Made by a program: the position numbers and the translations under genes
Origin: Carnimonas nigrificans ATCC BAA-78
GTDB lineage: Bacteria; Pseudomonadota; Gammaproteobacteria; Pseudomonadales; Halomonadaceae
DNA: 64,000 nt
Direction of reading: 5' to 3'
Assembly: GCF_000526695.1 (NCBI RefSeq)
Contig: NZ_JAGO01000010.1
Location: 186,001 to 250,000 of the forward strand
Notes under the pieces: generated by a model
Seen by the model: the letters and a program-made list of their open reading frames with translations, nothing else
Told to the model about the DNA's origin: nothing
Databases searched by the model: none
In this document: positions 56,183-64,000 of the stretch, one piece after another
How the letters are laid out: every line of letters starts with the position of its first letter
Numbering within the stretch: the stretch's first letter is position 1

Positions 56183-58585
56183 ATGTCTTCTTCTCCTCAC
56201 TCATTACCATGGAGGCTACCCGCGTTTATCGCTGGTGCCATCATTGCCCTTTTGGGGCTATTTCTTGTTATTGCTGGCGCTTGGCTGATGAGCCTTGGCG
56301 GCTCCTGGTACTACCTGATTGCCGGTATATTCGCACTGGCCAGCGGTATCGCCGTCTGTCGCCGCAAGATCATCGGACTGTGGATCTACGCTCTGCTGCT
56401 GGGCGGCACCCTGATCTGGGCACTCTGGGAAGCGGGCCTCGACTGGTGGTCGCTGGTACCTCGTGTCGCCATCCTGTGTCTGTTTGGCATCATTCTGCTG
56501 CTCCTCTGGTGGCGTCAAACGCTGGCTCCGCACCGTAACAGCGGCAACGCGGTACTGTCCGTGGCAGTGATTGCCTGCGCAGTGGTCGCGGTCATTTCCC
56601 AATTCAAGGATCAGGAAGCCATCCAGGGAAAAATTCCCGCGCAGCAGGACACTCGCGAGGTTCCTGCTACCGAAGCTGCCGGCGACGACTGGACCTCCTA
56701 CGGAGGCACCAATGCGGGCACGCACTACTCTTCCCTGAAGCAGATTACGCCGGACAACATCTCGCATCTGAAGGAAGCGTGGCGCATTCATACCGGCGAT
56801 GCACCGCGTCCTGATGCTCCGCCTGAAATCACCAACCAGAACACGCCGCTGAAGGTTGGGGACAACCTCTATATCTGTACCTCGTACAGCAAGGCCAAAT
56901 CCCTTGATGCAACTTCTGGTCAGGTCAACTGGACCTTCGACCCCAAAATCAGTACGCAAGGGGCCGACAATTTCTCTGACTGGGCACACATGACCTGCCG
57001 TGGTCTGGCCTATCACGATGAGAATGCCTACGCTGACCAGAATGCCAGCAACAACACGGATCAGAATGCTCCGCAGCAGTGCCGCCAGCGTCTGTTCCTG
57101 ACCACTGCCGATGCACGTCTGATTGCGCTCGACCCGAAAAACGGTCAACGCTGCGCCGACTTCGGCAACAACGGTGAAGTCGATCTGACCAAAAACATCG
57201 GTCACTTCACACCGGGCGGTTACTACTCTACCTCTCCGGCCATTACTACCAGGGATCTGGTGATTGTTGGCGGTCACGTTACCGATAACGAATCTACCGA
57301 TGAGCCTTCTGGTGTGATTCGTGCCTACAATGTCAGAACCGGCCAACTGGTATGGAACTGGGATGCGGGCAACCCTGATGCCACCGCGCCTATCGCCGAA
57401 GATGGCACCTACTCGCGCAACTCTGCCAACGTGTGGGCACCGATCAGCGTTGATGAGAAGCTCGGTCTGGTCTATCTGCCCATGGGCAACCAGACGCCCG
57501 ACCAGTTCGGTGCTACCCGCTCGCCCAGCAACGAGAAGTACAGCGCTGGTCTAGTAGCGCTGGATCTGGCAACAGGCAAGGTACGCTGGAATTATCAGTT
57601 TGTTCACCACGATCTGTGGGACATGGACGTACCGGCACAGCCTGTGCTGACCGACGTTCGTACACGTGACGGTATGCGTCAGGCGGTCATTCAGCCGACC
57701 AAGCAAGGCAGTCTGTTTGTGCTTGATCGTGCGACTGGCGAACCGATCGTGCCCATCGACGAGCTGCCTGCCCCGCAGGGCACAGTGCCGGGTGATCACT
57801 CTGCGCCGACTCAGCCTCGTTCGCAGCTGAATCTGATTCCACCGCCGCTCACTGAAAAGAGCATGTGGGGAGCATCACCGATTGATCAGCTGATGTGCCG
57901 TATCAAATTCAAGTCACTGCGCTATGAAGGTCAGTTCACACCACCTTCCGAGCAGGGTTCGATTGTCTATCCCGGCAACGTAGGGGTATTCAACTGGAGC
58001 GGCATCGCTGTTGATCCTGCACGCCAGGCAATCTTCACTTCACCGAACAAGCTGGCCTTCGTGTCACGCATGGTGAACAAGGAGAAACTGGGCGGAGATC
58101 TGCAAGGTTCTGCCAGCGAGTCAGGCTTGCAGCTGAACAACGGCAGCCCATGGGCAGTGGAACTCGGCCCCTTGATGTCGATGTTTGGTCTGCCGTGTCA
58201 GGCTCCGCCGTGGGGTGATGTTGCGGGCATTGACATGAGCTCGCAGAGCGTTACTTGGAAACACCGTAACGGCACCACTCGTGACCAGACACCGGTTGTC
58301 CAGATGCCTCTCGGCATGGGCGTACCTGCACTGGGTGGCCCGATGACGACAGCAGGCGGTGTATCGTTCCTCGGCGGTACTCTCGACTACTACCTGCGCG
58401 CTTATGACATCAACACCGGTGAAGAGATCTGGAAATCTCGTCTGCCTGCCGGCGGCAACGCCACTCCGATGACCTACATGGGCAAGGATGGCAAGCAGTA
58501 CGTTGTCATTACCGCGGGTGGTCACGGCACCTTCGGTACCAAAATGGGTGACTACGTGATTGGTTATACTCTGGAAGACGACTAA
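56183..58585 (+). CDS. gcd: Quinoprotein glucose dehydrogenase (membrane, PQQ)
   Basis: Oxidises glucose to gluconolactone in the periplasm and feeds ubiquinone. 800 residues. Five N-terminal membrane helices (about 10-145), then a PQQ eight-bladed propeller beginning WTSYGGTNAGTHYSSLKQI. Family features: AWRIHTGD, YYSTSPAITTRDLVIVGG and HHDLWDMDVPAQPVL. The C-terminal WKSRLPAGGNATPMTYMGKDGKQYVVI is also present. TAGGAA upstream of ATG. No PQQ biosynthesis genes are in the window. Followed by a terminator and a decayed copy of its tail. Confidence 0.96.
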   Translation: MSSSPHSLPWRLPAFIAGAIIALLGLFLVIAGAWLMSLGGSWYYLIAGIFALASGIAVCRRKIIGLWIYALLLGGTLIWALWEAGLDWWSLVPRVAILCLFGIILLLLWWRQTLAPHRNSGNAVLSVAVIACAVVAVISQFKDQEAIQGKIPAQQDTREVPATEAAGDDWTSYGGTNAGTHYSSLKQITPDNISHLKEAWRIHTGDAPRPDAPPEITNQNTPLKVGDNLYICTSYSKAKSLDATSGQVNWTFDPKISTQGADNFSDWAHMTCRGLAYHDENAYADQNASNNTDQNAPQQCRQRLFLTTADARLIALDPKNGQRCADFGNNGEVDLTKNIGHFTPGGYYSTSPAITTRDLVIVGGHVTDNESTDEPSGVIRAYNVRTGQLVWNWDAGNPDATAPIAEDGTYSRNSANVWAPISVDEKLGLVYLPMGNQTPDQFGATRSPSNEKYSAGLVALDLATGKVRWNYQFVHHDLWDMDVPAQPVLTDVRTRDGMRQAVIQPTKQGSLFVLDRATGEPIVPIDELPAPQGTVPGDHSAPTQPRSQLNLIPPPLTEKSMWGASPIDQLMCRIKFKSLRYEGQFTPPSEQGSIVYPGNVGVFNWSGIAVDPARQAIFTSPNKLAFVSRMVNKEKLGGDLQGSASESGLQLNNGSPWAVELGPLMSMFGLPCQAPPWGDVAGIDMSSQSVTWKHRNGTTRDQTPVVQMPLGMGVPALGGPMTTAGGVSFLGGTLDYYLRAYDINTGEEIWKSRLPAGGNATPMTYMGKDGKQYVVITAGGHGTFGTKMGDYVIGYTLEDD

Positions 58586-58613
58586 TCAATCCACGGTAAC
58601 ACCCGTAACGCAG

Positions 58614-58647
58614 CCGCCCCGCTCGATATCGAGCGGGGCGGTTTTTT
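58614..58647 (+). terminator. Rho-independent terminator of gcd
   Basis: CCGCCCCGCTCGAT directly followed by its complement ATCGAGCGGGGCGG (58614-58641), then TTTTTT. Very stable stem starting 28 bases after the stop. Confidence 0.9.
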
Positions 58648-58658
58648 ATTGCCTGTCT

Positions 58659-58873
58659 CACTACAGATACCTTCCTTCGCGCTGATAACATCAACACTGG
58701 TGAGAATATCTGGACGTCTCGTCTGCCTGCCGGTGGCAACGCCACTCCGATGACCTACATGGGCAAGGATGGCAAGCAGTACGTTGCTATTACCGCGGGT
58801 GGTCACGGCACCTTCGGCACCCACATGAGTGACTACGTGATGAGGTATATGCTGGAAGATATCTCATCCTTCC
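58659..58873 (+). pseudogene. Remnant of a duplicated gcd 3' end
   Basis: In the frame of base 58681 the DNA encodes LRADNINTGENIWTSRLP and then the gcd ending from AGGNATPMTYMGKD to HGTFGT, differing at about one residue in six. It corresponds to gcd from about 58389 on, offset 281 bases. The frame runs past the old stop (LEDISS instead of LEDD) to 58986. No start, ribosome site or upstream propeller is present, so it is a fragment of a second copy. Confidence 0.85.
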
Positions 58874-58894
58874 AGAGCAGTACCTATAACGCAG

Positions 58895-58922
58895 CCGCCC
58901 CGCTCGATGTCGAGCGGGGCGG
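58895..58922 (+). terminator. Decayed duplicate of the gcd terminator
   Basis: CCGCCCCGCTCGA-tg-TCGAGCGGGGCGG repeats the gcd terminator stem with one changed base in the centre. The T-run is lost (TTGTGC follows). It confirms that the duplication included the terminator. Confidence 0.75.
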
Positions 58923-58995
58923 TTGTGCTTCTTGCCTCTTCGTCAATTACAGCAAAGGGATAATCTATCTATCGGGCAGCGCTTAAGGCGATGTT

Positions 58996-60219
58996 TTACT
59001 CGGCGTGTGCCGCCGCCAGACGAGCGCGCTTGCGCCGCAGCGAACGACGCAGGGCAAGTGCATAAACGGCCAGCCCCACCAGAGCCAGAATAGCGCCTGA
59101 CCAGCCAGTCATCGCCCAGCTACCGGTAACGGTTGCCGACACGCCGCCCAGCCACGCACCCAGTGCATTGGCAAGGTTGAATGCAGAGTGGTTAAGCGAT
59201 GCCGCCAGGGTTTGAGCGTTTTTCCCGACATCCATCAGACGTACCTGGAGCGGTGGCGTAAGTCCCATGCAGGTACCCACCAGGAACACAGCCGGCAGCA
59301 CCGTCCATGACGAATAGGAGAGCGGCGTAAACAGCACCATCACCACCAGCGTCCATACCAGGAAAATACCCGCAGCACGCATGGTGCCCTTGTCGGCCAT
59401 CGCGCCGCCAACCTGACTGCCGATGATAGTCCCCACCCCAAAGATGGCCAGCGTTGCCGGTACCCAGCTAGCGGAGAGATGGCTCACATGGGTAATGGTC
59501 GGGGCAATAAAGCTCAGCACGCAGAACATGCCGCCAAAACCGGTGGAGCCGATCGCCAGCGTCAGCCAGATATCGGGGTTCTTCAACGCACCCAGCTCCT
59601 GCAACGGCGAACTTCTCGGCATATGGTGATCATTCGGCACAAACAGCACGATAAGCACGGCGCTGATAGCGCAGATAACGCCCACCATCACATAAGCCAT
59701 GTGCCAATTGGAGAGCTGCCCGATCCATACAGAGAGCGGGTTGCCTAACAAAGTGGACAGGGTTAGTCCCAGCATCACCCGCCCTACCGCTTTGCCGCGA
59801 TGACGCGGTTCTACCAGCGAAGCACCGGTCAGGGCTGCTACGCCAAAGAAGGCACCATGGGGCAGCCCTGCGATGAAGCGCACCACCATCAGGCTGCCAA
59901 AATGGCTGACAAAGCCAGTCACCACGTTGGCGATAACGCACAGCACCAGCATCAGAATCAGCAGCAACCGGCGCGGCAAGGCGGCACCGCACACCGCCAG
60001 CAGCGGTGCGCCTACCACCACGCCCAGTGCGTAGATACTGATCAGATAACCTGCCTGCGACTCGCTGCTGCCGGTACTACTGGCCACCTGGGGCAGCAGC
60101 CCCATCAATGAAAATTCACCGGTACCGATACCAAAGGTGCCCAGCGCTAGCGCAAACAGCGCCAGTATGGCGCGCCCTTTGGACAAGGCAGGCATCGTGG
60201 GGGGTTGAGATGCGGTCAT
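58996..60219 (-). CDS. MFS efflux transporter (AraJ/sugar-efflux type)
   Basis: Twelve-helix carrier of about 407 residues. LALGTFGIGTGEFSLMGLLPQVA in helix 1 and YALGVVVGAPLLAVCGAALPRRLLLILML covering the loop 2-3 motif. FIAGLPHGAFFGVAALTGASLVEPRHRGKAVGRVMLGL spans helices 4-5. These are marks of the DHA1 drug/arabinose efflux (AraJ-like) group. Start ATG 60219 with AAGGTG upstream; a GTG four codons earlier lacks a site. Substrate unknown. Confidence 0.87.
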   Translation of the reverse strand: MTASQPPTMPALSKGRAILALFALALGTFGIGTGEFSLMGLLPQVASSTGSSESQAGYLISIYALGVVVGAPLLAVCGAALPRRLLLILMLVLCVIANVVTGFVSHFGSLMVVRFIAGLPHGAFFGVAALTGASLVEPRHRGKAVGRVMLGLTLSTLLGNPLSVWIGQLSNWHMAYVMVGVICAISAVLIVLFVPNDHHMPRSSPLQELGALKNPDIWLTLAIGSTGFGGMFCVLSFIAPTITHVSHLSASWVPATLAIFGVGTIIGSQVGGAMADKGTMRAAGIFLVWTLVVMVLFTPLSYSSWTVLPAVFLVGTCMGLTPPLQVRLMDVGKNAQTLAASLNHSAFNLANALGAWLGGVSATVTGSWAMTGWSGAILALVGLAVYALALRRSLRRKRARLAAAHAE

Positions 60220-60240
60220 TGGAGTTGTCACCTTTTACGC

Positions 60241-60275
60241 AAAAAAACGTGCGCAAACAGTGAAGTTCGCGCACG
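60241..60275 (-). terminator. Rho-independent terminator of leuA
   Basis: On the minus strand CGTGCGC/GCGCACG with a 14-base loop, then TTTTTTT (60247-60241). It lies about 105 bases after the leuA stop. Confidence 0.8.
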
Positions 60276-60381
60276 CTTAAGAAAAAATTTCGTTAAAACT
60301 ATATGACCTGCTGGCTAACGTCAATGACGAGGCGAGAAGTAATCGCCGCCGCGCCAGAACCGCCGCTCTACCTTGCTGATA

Positions 60382-62085
60382 TCAAGCCATCGCTGCCGCT
60401 TGAGGGCGAGCATGACTCACTCGCGAAATGGCAGAGAGTGCCGCAGCCAGCGTCGCTGTGGTGGTGTTGAAGTTAATGCCTACGCCGAATACGGATTTTC
60501 CTTCGGCACGCAGCTCGACAAAGGCCACCGCTTCGGCTTCCGCACCCCGCCCGCGAGAGCTTTCCTGATAGTCGATGACATCGACATCAAAGCCCTGCTG
60601 ATTCAGGCCATCAATCAGTGCAGAAAGCGGGCCATTACCCTTGCCATTCAGCGTCAGTTCACCGTCTGGAGTAGCCACCTTCGCCGCAATACTGACCTGT
60701 TCGGCTCCCTCTTCTATACGCTGGGAGAGCAACCGGTACGGCGCATCGAGGCAGTATTCATCGAGGAAGGCGCGATGAATCATTTCAGAGGTAATTTCAT
60801 GCCCGCTGTCATCCGCCACGCGCTGCACGACCTGACTGAACTCGATCGACAGCCTGCGCGGCAGTGCAATACCGTGATCCTGCTCCAGCAGATAGGAGAT
60901 GCCCCCCTTGCCCGACTGGCTATTCACACGAATGACCGCTTCATAGTTGCGCCCCACATCCATGGGATCAATCGGCAGATAAGGCACGCTCCACAGCGGC
61001 GACTCGCCCTGCTCGACCAGCGTCTGGCGCTTGTTCATGCCTTTTTTGATCGCATCCTGATGCGAGCCTGAGAAGGCTGTAAATACCAGATCGCCGACAT
61101 AGGGGTGGCGAGGATGTACCGGCAGCTGGTTGCAGTACTCTACTTCGCGCATGACCGGCGTCAGGTTCGAGAGATCAAGCCGTGGATCAACGCCCTGAAT
61201 GTAGAGGTTCATGGCCAGCGTCACCAGATCGACATTACCGGTACGTTCACCATTGCCAAACAGCGTACCTTCGATGCGATCAGCTCCCGCCATGACGCCC
61301 AGCTCGGCAGCGGCAATACCAGTACCGCGATCATTGTGCGGATGCAGGCTGATAATGGCCCGCTGACGTTCACTCAAATGACGGCAGAACCACTCGATCT
61401 GGTCGGCATATACATTGGGAGTCGCCACTTCGACCGTGGCCGGCAGATTGAGGATCACCGGCGTGGTGGTGGTTGCACCCCAGGCGTCCAGCACCTCTTC
61501 ACACACCTCCAGCGAATACTCCAGCTCAGTAGTAGTGAAGTGCTCGGGGGAGTACTGGAACGTCCACTGGGTCTCGGGCTGCTCATCCATCAGCTCACGT
61601 ATCAGGCGAGCATGACTGACGGCCAGATCCTTGCAGGCATCCTTGTCAAGATTCAGCACCGTATCGCGGAACAGCGGCGAGGTCGCGTTGTACAGGTGCA
61701 CAATCACACGATTGGCCCCCTTGAGCGCTTCCATGGTGCGCCGGATCAACGGCTCACGCGCAGGCGTCAATACCTGTATCGTCACATCGTCAGGCACGCG
61801 CTGGTTATCAATCAGGTCGCGCAGAAAGTCGTAATCAGTTTGCGACGCCGAGGGAAAGCCGACTTCAATCTGCTTGAAGCCCATCCCAACCAGCATCTCA
61901 AAGAAGCGCCATTTACGCTCGCCGTCCATCGGATCGACCAACGACTGGTTACCATCACGTAGATCAACACTCGCCCAGATGGGTGCCTTTTCGATGCGCT
62001 TGCCCGGCCACTGACGATCAGGCAGATCGACGATATCAAAAGGGCGATATTTACCTTGCGGCGCGGTGAACGAGGTTGAACTCAT
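60382..62085 (-). CDS. leuA: 2-isopropylmalate synthase
   Basis: Condenses acetyl-CoA with 2-ketoisovalerate, the first leucine-specific step. 567 residues, the long LeuA form. The catalytic barrel has [19 protein letters not shown] (metal Asp), [14 protein letters not shown] and [19 protein letters not shown] (metal His pair). The C-terminal regulatory domain (about 440-567) binds leucine for feedback control. GGAG seven bases before ATG. Preceded by a leader peptide and attenuator. No leuB/C/D follow. Confidence 0.96.
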   Translation of the reverse strand: MSSTSFTAPQGKYRPFDIVDLPDRQWPGKRIEKAPIWASVDLRDGNQSLVDPMDGERKWRFFEMLVGMGFKQIEVGFPSASQTDYDFLRDLIDNQRVPDDVTIQVLTPAREPLIRRTMEALKGANRVIVHLYNATSPLFRDTVLNLDKDACKDLAVSHARLIRELMDEQPETQWTFQYSPEHFTTTELEYSLEVCEEVLDAWGATTTTPVILNLPATVEVATPNVYADQIEWFCRHLSERQRAIISLHPHNDRGTGIAAAELGVMAGADRIEGTLFGNGERTGNVDLVTLAMNLYIQGVDPRLDLSNLTPVMREVEYCNQLPVHPRHPYVGDLVFTAFSGSHQDAIKKGMNKRQTLVEQGESPLWSVPYLPIDPMDVGRNYEAVIRVNSQSGKGGISYLLEQDHGIALPRRLSIEFSQVVQRVADDSGHEITSEMIHRAFLDEYCLDAPYRLLSQRIEEGAEQVSIAAKVATPDGELTLNGKGNGPLSALIDGLNQQGFDVDVIDYQESSRGRGAEAEAVAFVELRAEGKSVFGVGINFNTTTATLAAALSAISRVSHARPQAAAMA

Positions 62086-62150
62086 GATGACAACTCCACA
62101 AACATGGGCTGCGGGCTTATCGCATTAGCGATGACATACAGGCAGCGGGG

Positions 62151-62192
62151 AAAAATAACAGCACGAAGGGAAGGATCACTCGCCTTCGTGCT
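62151..62192 (-). terminator. leuA attenuator
   Basis: On the minus strand AGCACGAAGG/CCTTCGTGCT, a 10-bp stem with a 13-base loop, then GTTATTTTT. It stands between the leader ORF and leuA; the leader stop codon lies within its loop. The arrangement is that of a transcription attenuator. Confidence 0.82.
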
Positions 62193-62244
62193 CATAAGTG
62201 ACAGAGATCACTAAAACATGACTACAGGAGATAACCCGTAGCAT
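62176..62244 (-). CDS. leuA leader peptide
   Basis: 22 codons: MLRVISCSHVLVISVTYEHE then Gly-Glu and TGA. Leu, Val and Ile make up nine of the first 15 residues after Met. The ribosome site GGAGAA is nine bases before the ATG. The stretch LRVIS...VIS resembles the E. coli ilv leader peptide (LLRVISLVVIS). It sits directly ahead of the attenuator hairpin, so ribosome stalling on Leu/Val/Ile codons would control leuA. Confidence 0.8.
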   Translation of the reverse strand: MLRVISCSHVLVISVTYEHEGE

Positions 62245-62303
62245 GAATATGCTTCTCCAGCCGTTAATACCTCAGAAGCATATATCACTTGTCTTGGAGC
62301 ACC

Positions 62304-62332
62304 ACATTAGCAGCAAGATGCGAACAACTCAA
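62304..62332 (-). promoter_or_regulatory. Candidate promoter of the leuA transcript
   Basis: On the minus strand TTGAGT (62332-62327), a 17-base spacer and TAATGT (62309-62304). It lies about 60 bases ahead of the leader peptide start. It fits sigma-70 spacing; the -10 is imperfect. Confidence 0.45.
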
Positions 62333-62435
62333 CATTCAAAGCAACAATATTCTACTTTTTGATAGATATAAAGCAGCCTTCAACAAGCATCTTCATCCCA
62401 CCACAATCTGCGCTCTACTATCTCCCCCATGACGC

Positions 62436-62473
62436 AAAAAATCGCCACCCGACAGGCCGGAAGACGATTTTTT
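62436..62473 (-). terminator. Terminator of the TonB receptor gene
   Basis: AAAAAATCG/CGATTTTTT, a 9-bp stem enclosing a GC-rich inner part, with T-runs on both strands. It lies about 95 bases after the receptor stop and shields the leuA promoter. Confidence 0.78.
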
Positions 62474-62565
62474 ATATCAATTCACACACGTAGCATGACG
62501 GACAGCGGCCAATAGAGGGCTAGTGCTCAGTCGCAGCTGTCAGCCATGTGATGCAATCTGGGCCG

Positions 62566-64000
62566 CTAGAAAGCGTACCTGGCAGTCACCGACAGATTGC
62601 GCGGCGCGCCATATACACCATAGCTATTCATATAGCTGTAGTACTTCTCATCGAGTGCATTATTCAGGTTAGCCTGAAGCTCGAAGTCAGACGTGACCTG
62701 ATAGCGCGCCAGCAGATTAACAACCGAGACACTGCCCTGCTTGGCGCGAGCGCCGGGGGCATCGTAATAGGTACGGTTATGCCAATTGAGGCCGCCGCCA
62801 AGCGTTAGCTTGTCCCACTGCGGTAGACGGTAGGAACCGAACAGCTTGAACTCGGTACGGGGAAGGAAGGTGTTGTAGCCCTGACCGTCGGCGGTGCTGG
62901 CAATGAAACGGGTCAAACCAGCAGTCAGATTGAAGTTCTGTGTTATGGCGCCGTTAAGCTCCATATCGACACCTTTGCTGGTAACGCCCTTTACCGCGCG
63001 ATAAGCCTGCTCATCACCGCCGTTTACCTTCTCCTGCCCATCCTGCTGTGCGGCATTATTTTGCTCTATACGGAATACCGAGAGTGTTGCCGTCAGCTGA
63101 TCGTCGTTCCAGCTGCCTTTAAGACCTGCTTCATAACTTTTCCCAGTGATCGGATCGAGTGTCTGGCCCGTAACATTGCGATAGGACTGCGGTTCGAAAA
63201 TACCGGTATAGCTGGCAAATAGCGTGTAATTCCGCGCCACATCATAGGTCAGCCCCACATAGGGGATCGCCTTGTTGTTGCTCATATCGCCGTTGTCGCC
63301 ATGTTTTTGATACTTCACATAACGACCGCCTACCAACAGATGCAGGGGTTCGAGCAAGGTAAAACGCGCATTCAGATAGGCTGAGCGCTGGATGGTAGTA
63401 TCGCTGGTAGACAAGTCACCGCCACCTGGGCCGTTAGGGTCGATCGGCTGATCGTCGTGAATCACATAGCTGGAGGGATCTGTTGCCATCTGCTCAACGC
63501 CCGCCTCATCAAGATTGCCCCAACGGCCATCTCGGCTCTCCTTCTGATGCAGATAGCCCACTCCTGCCACCAATTGGTGTTCACGCCCAAAGAGCGTGAA
63601 TGGACCACTCATATTGGTGTCGATACCCTGGGTTCGACGTACATTGTGATACGCACTCCAGCCGCCATTGATGACCCCACCCGAGCCAGGTTCTGGGTAG
63701 CTCAGATACGCAGTGCGGCTATCACTGCGCATACGCGCCGTGTCGGCAACGGTACGCCATTCCCAGCCGTTGCCCAGCTGTTGGGTAAGGGTGGCAAAGA
63801 GCTTGGAAGAAGCATACTCGTAAAAGGAGTTTTCAGGCGCAAAGCTGTAATGACGGCTGTAGTGAGTCTTGTTGCCATTTTCATCGAACAGCGGCACACC
63901 GCCCCACGTTACCCGAGAGGGGTGAGTATTCTGATAGGAATATCCCACCGATGCCTGGGTAGAATCGCTTAAATCGGCATCTACCACGCCATACAAAAAC
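62566..64000 (-). CDS. TonB-dependent siderophore receptor, C-terminal part
   Basis: Outer-membrane beta-barrel reaching the window edge; the plug and signal peptide are outside. At least 478 residues are present. Alternating barrel strands (ASVGYSYQNTHPSRVTWGGVPLFDENG, LHLLVGGRYVKYQKHG, YVGLTYDVARNYTLFASYTGIFEPQS). It ends in the classic SVTARYAF, with a terminal aromatic for BAM insertion. GKSYEAGLKGSWNDDQLTATLSVFRIEQNN is typical of the FhuE/FpvA/FoxA type of ferric siderophore receptors. The cognate ligand is unknown; a link to the siderophore locus 55 kb away is only possible. Confidence 0.9.
   Translation of the reverse strand, partial: FLYGVVDADLSDSTQASVGYSYQNTHPSRVTWGGVPLFDENGNKTHYSRHYSFAPENSFYEYASSKLFATLTQQLGNGWEWRTVADTARMRSDSRTAYLSYPEPGSGGVINGGWSAYHNVRRTQGIDTNMSGPFTLFGREHQLVAGVGYLHQKESRDGRWGNLDEAGVEQMATDPSSYVIHDDQPIDPNGPGGGDLSTSDTTIQRSAYLNARFTLLEPLHLLVGGRYVKYQKHGDNGDMSNNKAIPYVGLTYDVARNYTLFASYTGIFEPQSYRNVTGQTLDPITGKSYEAGLKGSWNDDQLTATLSVFRIEQNNAAQQDGQEKVNGGDEQAYRAVKGVTSKGVDMELNGAITQNFNLTAGLTRFIASTADGQGYNTFLPRTEFKLFGSYRLPQWDKLTLGGGLNWHNRTYYDAPGARAKQGSVSVVNLLARYQVTSDFELQANLNNALDEKYYSYMNSYGVYGAPRNLSVTARYAF

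Noticed and set aside
56258-57346. Long antisense open frame (362 codons) inside gcd
   Set aside because: Mirror of gcd codon bias; no ribosome site and no family motifs.
61105-61962. Long plus-strand open frame antisense to leuA
   Set aside because: Shadow of leuA; the sense gene is fully conserved by motifs.

Overview
The window reads as a stretch of gammaproteobacterial chromosome with coding density and gene order typical of free-living members. The block nnr-tsaE-amiB-mutL-miaA-hfq-hflX-hflK-hflC-hisZ-purA is the classic gammaproteobacterial order, with hisZ where enterobacteria carry another gene. A MutL with an endonuclease motif, a PQQ glucose dehydrogenase, oxygen-dependent-type cobalamin genes, CbtAB and efp/epmA/epmB together suggest an Oceanospirillales relative, probably Halomonadaceae (possibly the Zymobacter/Carnimonas side). 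That placement is an inference from gene content. I see no tRNA, rRNA, CRISPR array, integrase or insertion sequence.

Layout. 1-8252 (+): catecholate siderophore locus. It holds the end of an EntF-like NRPS with a serine-type specificity code, a small EreA/ChaN-like protein, a Fur-box-like site, and entC-entE-entB-entA for 2,3-dihydroxybenzoate supply and activation. 8273-8900: three tandem copies of a hairpin-rich non-coding unit. 8950-9309: a lipoprotein. 9607-23588 (-): the large housekeeping cluster, then divergent queG. 25068-27125 (-): cobF and an orphan substrate-binding protein. 27412-30696 (-): a tightly overlapping amidase/kinase/kinase operon of unknown role. 30988-32004: a quinone oxidoreductase. 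32089-35666 (-): ppk-ppx with a PhoB-like promoter. 35876-38860: an IMPase-family phosphatase, a small secreted protein, orn and rsgA. 38895-40684: a histidine-phosphatase-like gene lacking its first catalytic His, divergent from a cobalamin riboswitch and cbtB-cbtA.

40800-52851: metabolic and transport genes. These are a 4-OT tautomerase, 2,3-butanediol dehydrogenase, GH13 glucosidase, YnfA, an MHS-type MFS carrier, a lipoprotein, an NCS2 purine permease, a thiosulfate sulfurtransferase, psd, an MscS channel and a membrane protein with a TTG start. 52974-55954: epmA, efp and epmB, which make and modify elongation factor P. 56183-58922: membrane glucose dehydrogenase gcd, followed by a decayed duplicate of its 3' end including the terminator. 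58996-60219: MFS efflux carrier. 60382-62244 (-): leuA with a leader-peptide attenuator rich in Leu/Val/Ile codons and resembling the enterobacterial ilv leader. 62566-64000 (-): 3' part of a TonB-dependent siderophore receptor.

Themes that tie the window together are iron (siderophore synthesis at the left edge, a receptor at the right), cobalt/cobalamin (cobF, riboswitch, CbtBA, CobC-like protein) and phosphate storage (ppk/ppx). The least explained elements are the tandem hairpin repeats, the amidase plus paired kinases, the EreA/ChaN-like protein in the siderophore locus and the mutated histidine phosphatase. No protein was searched against a database; all names come from motifs, length and context.
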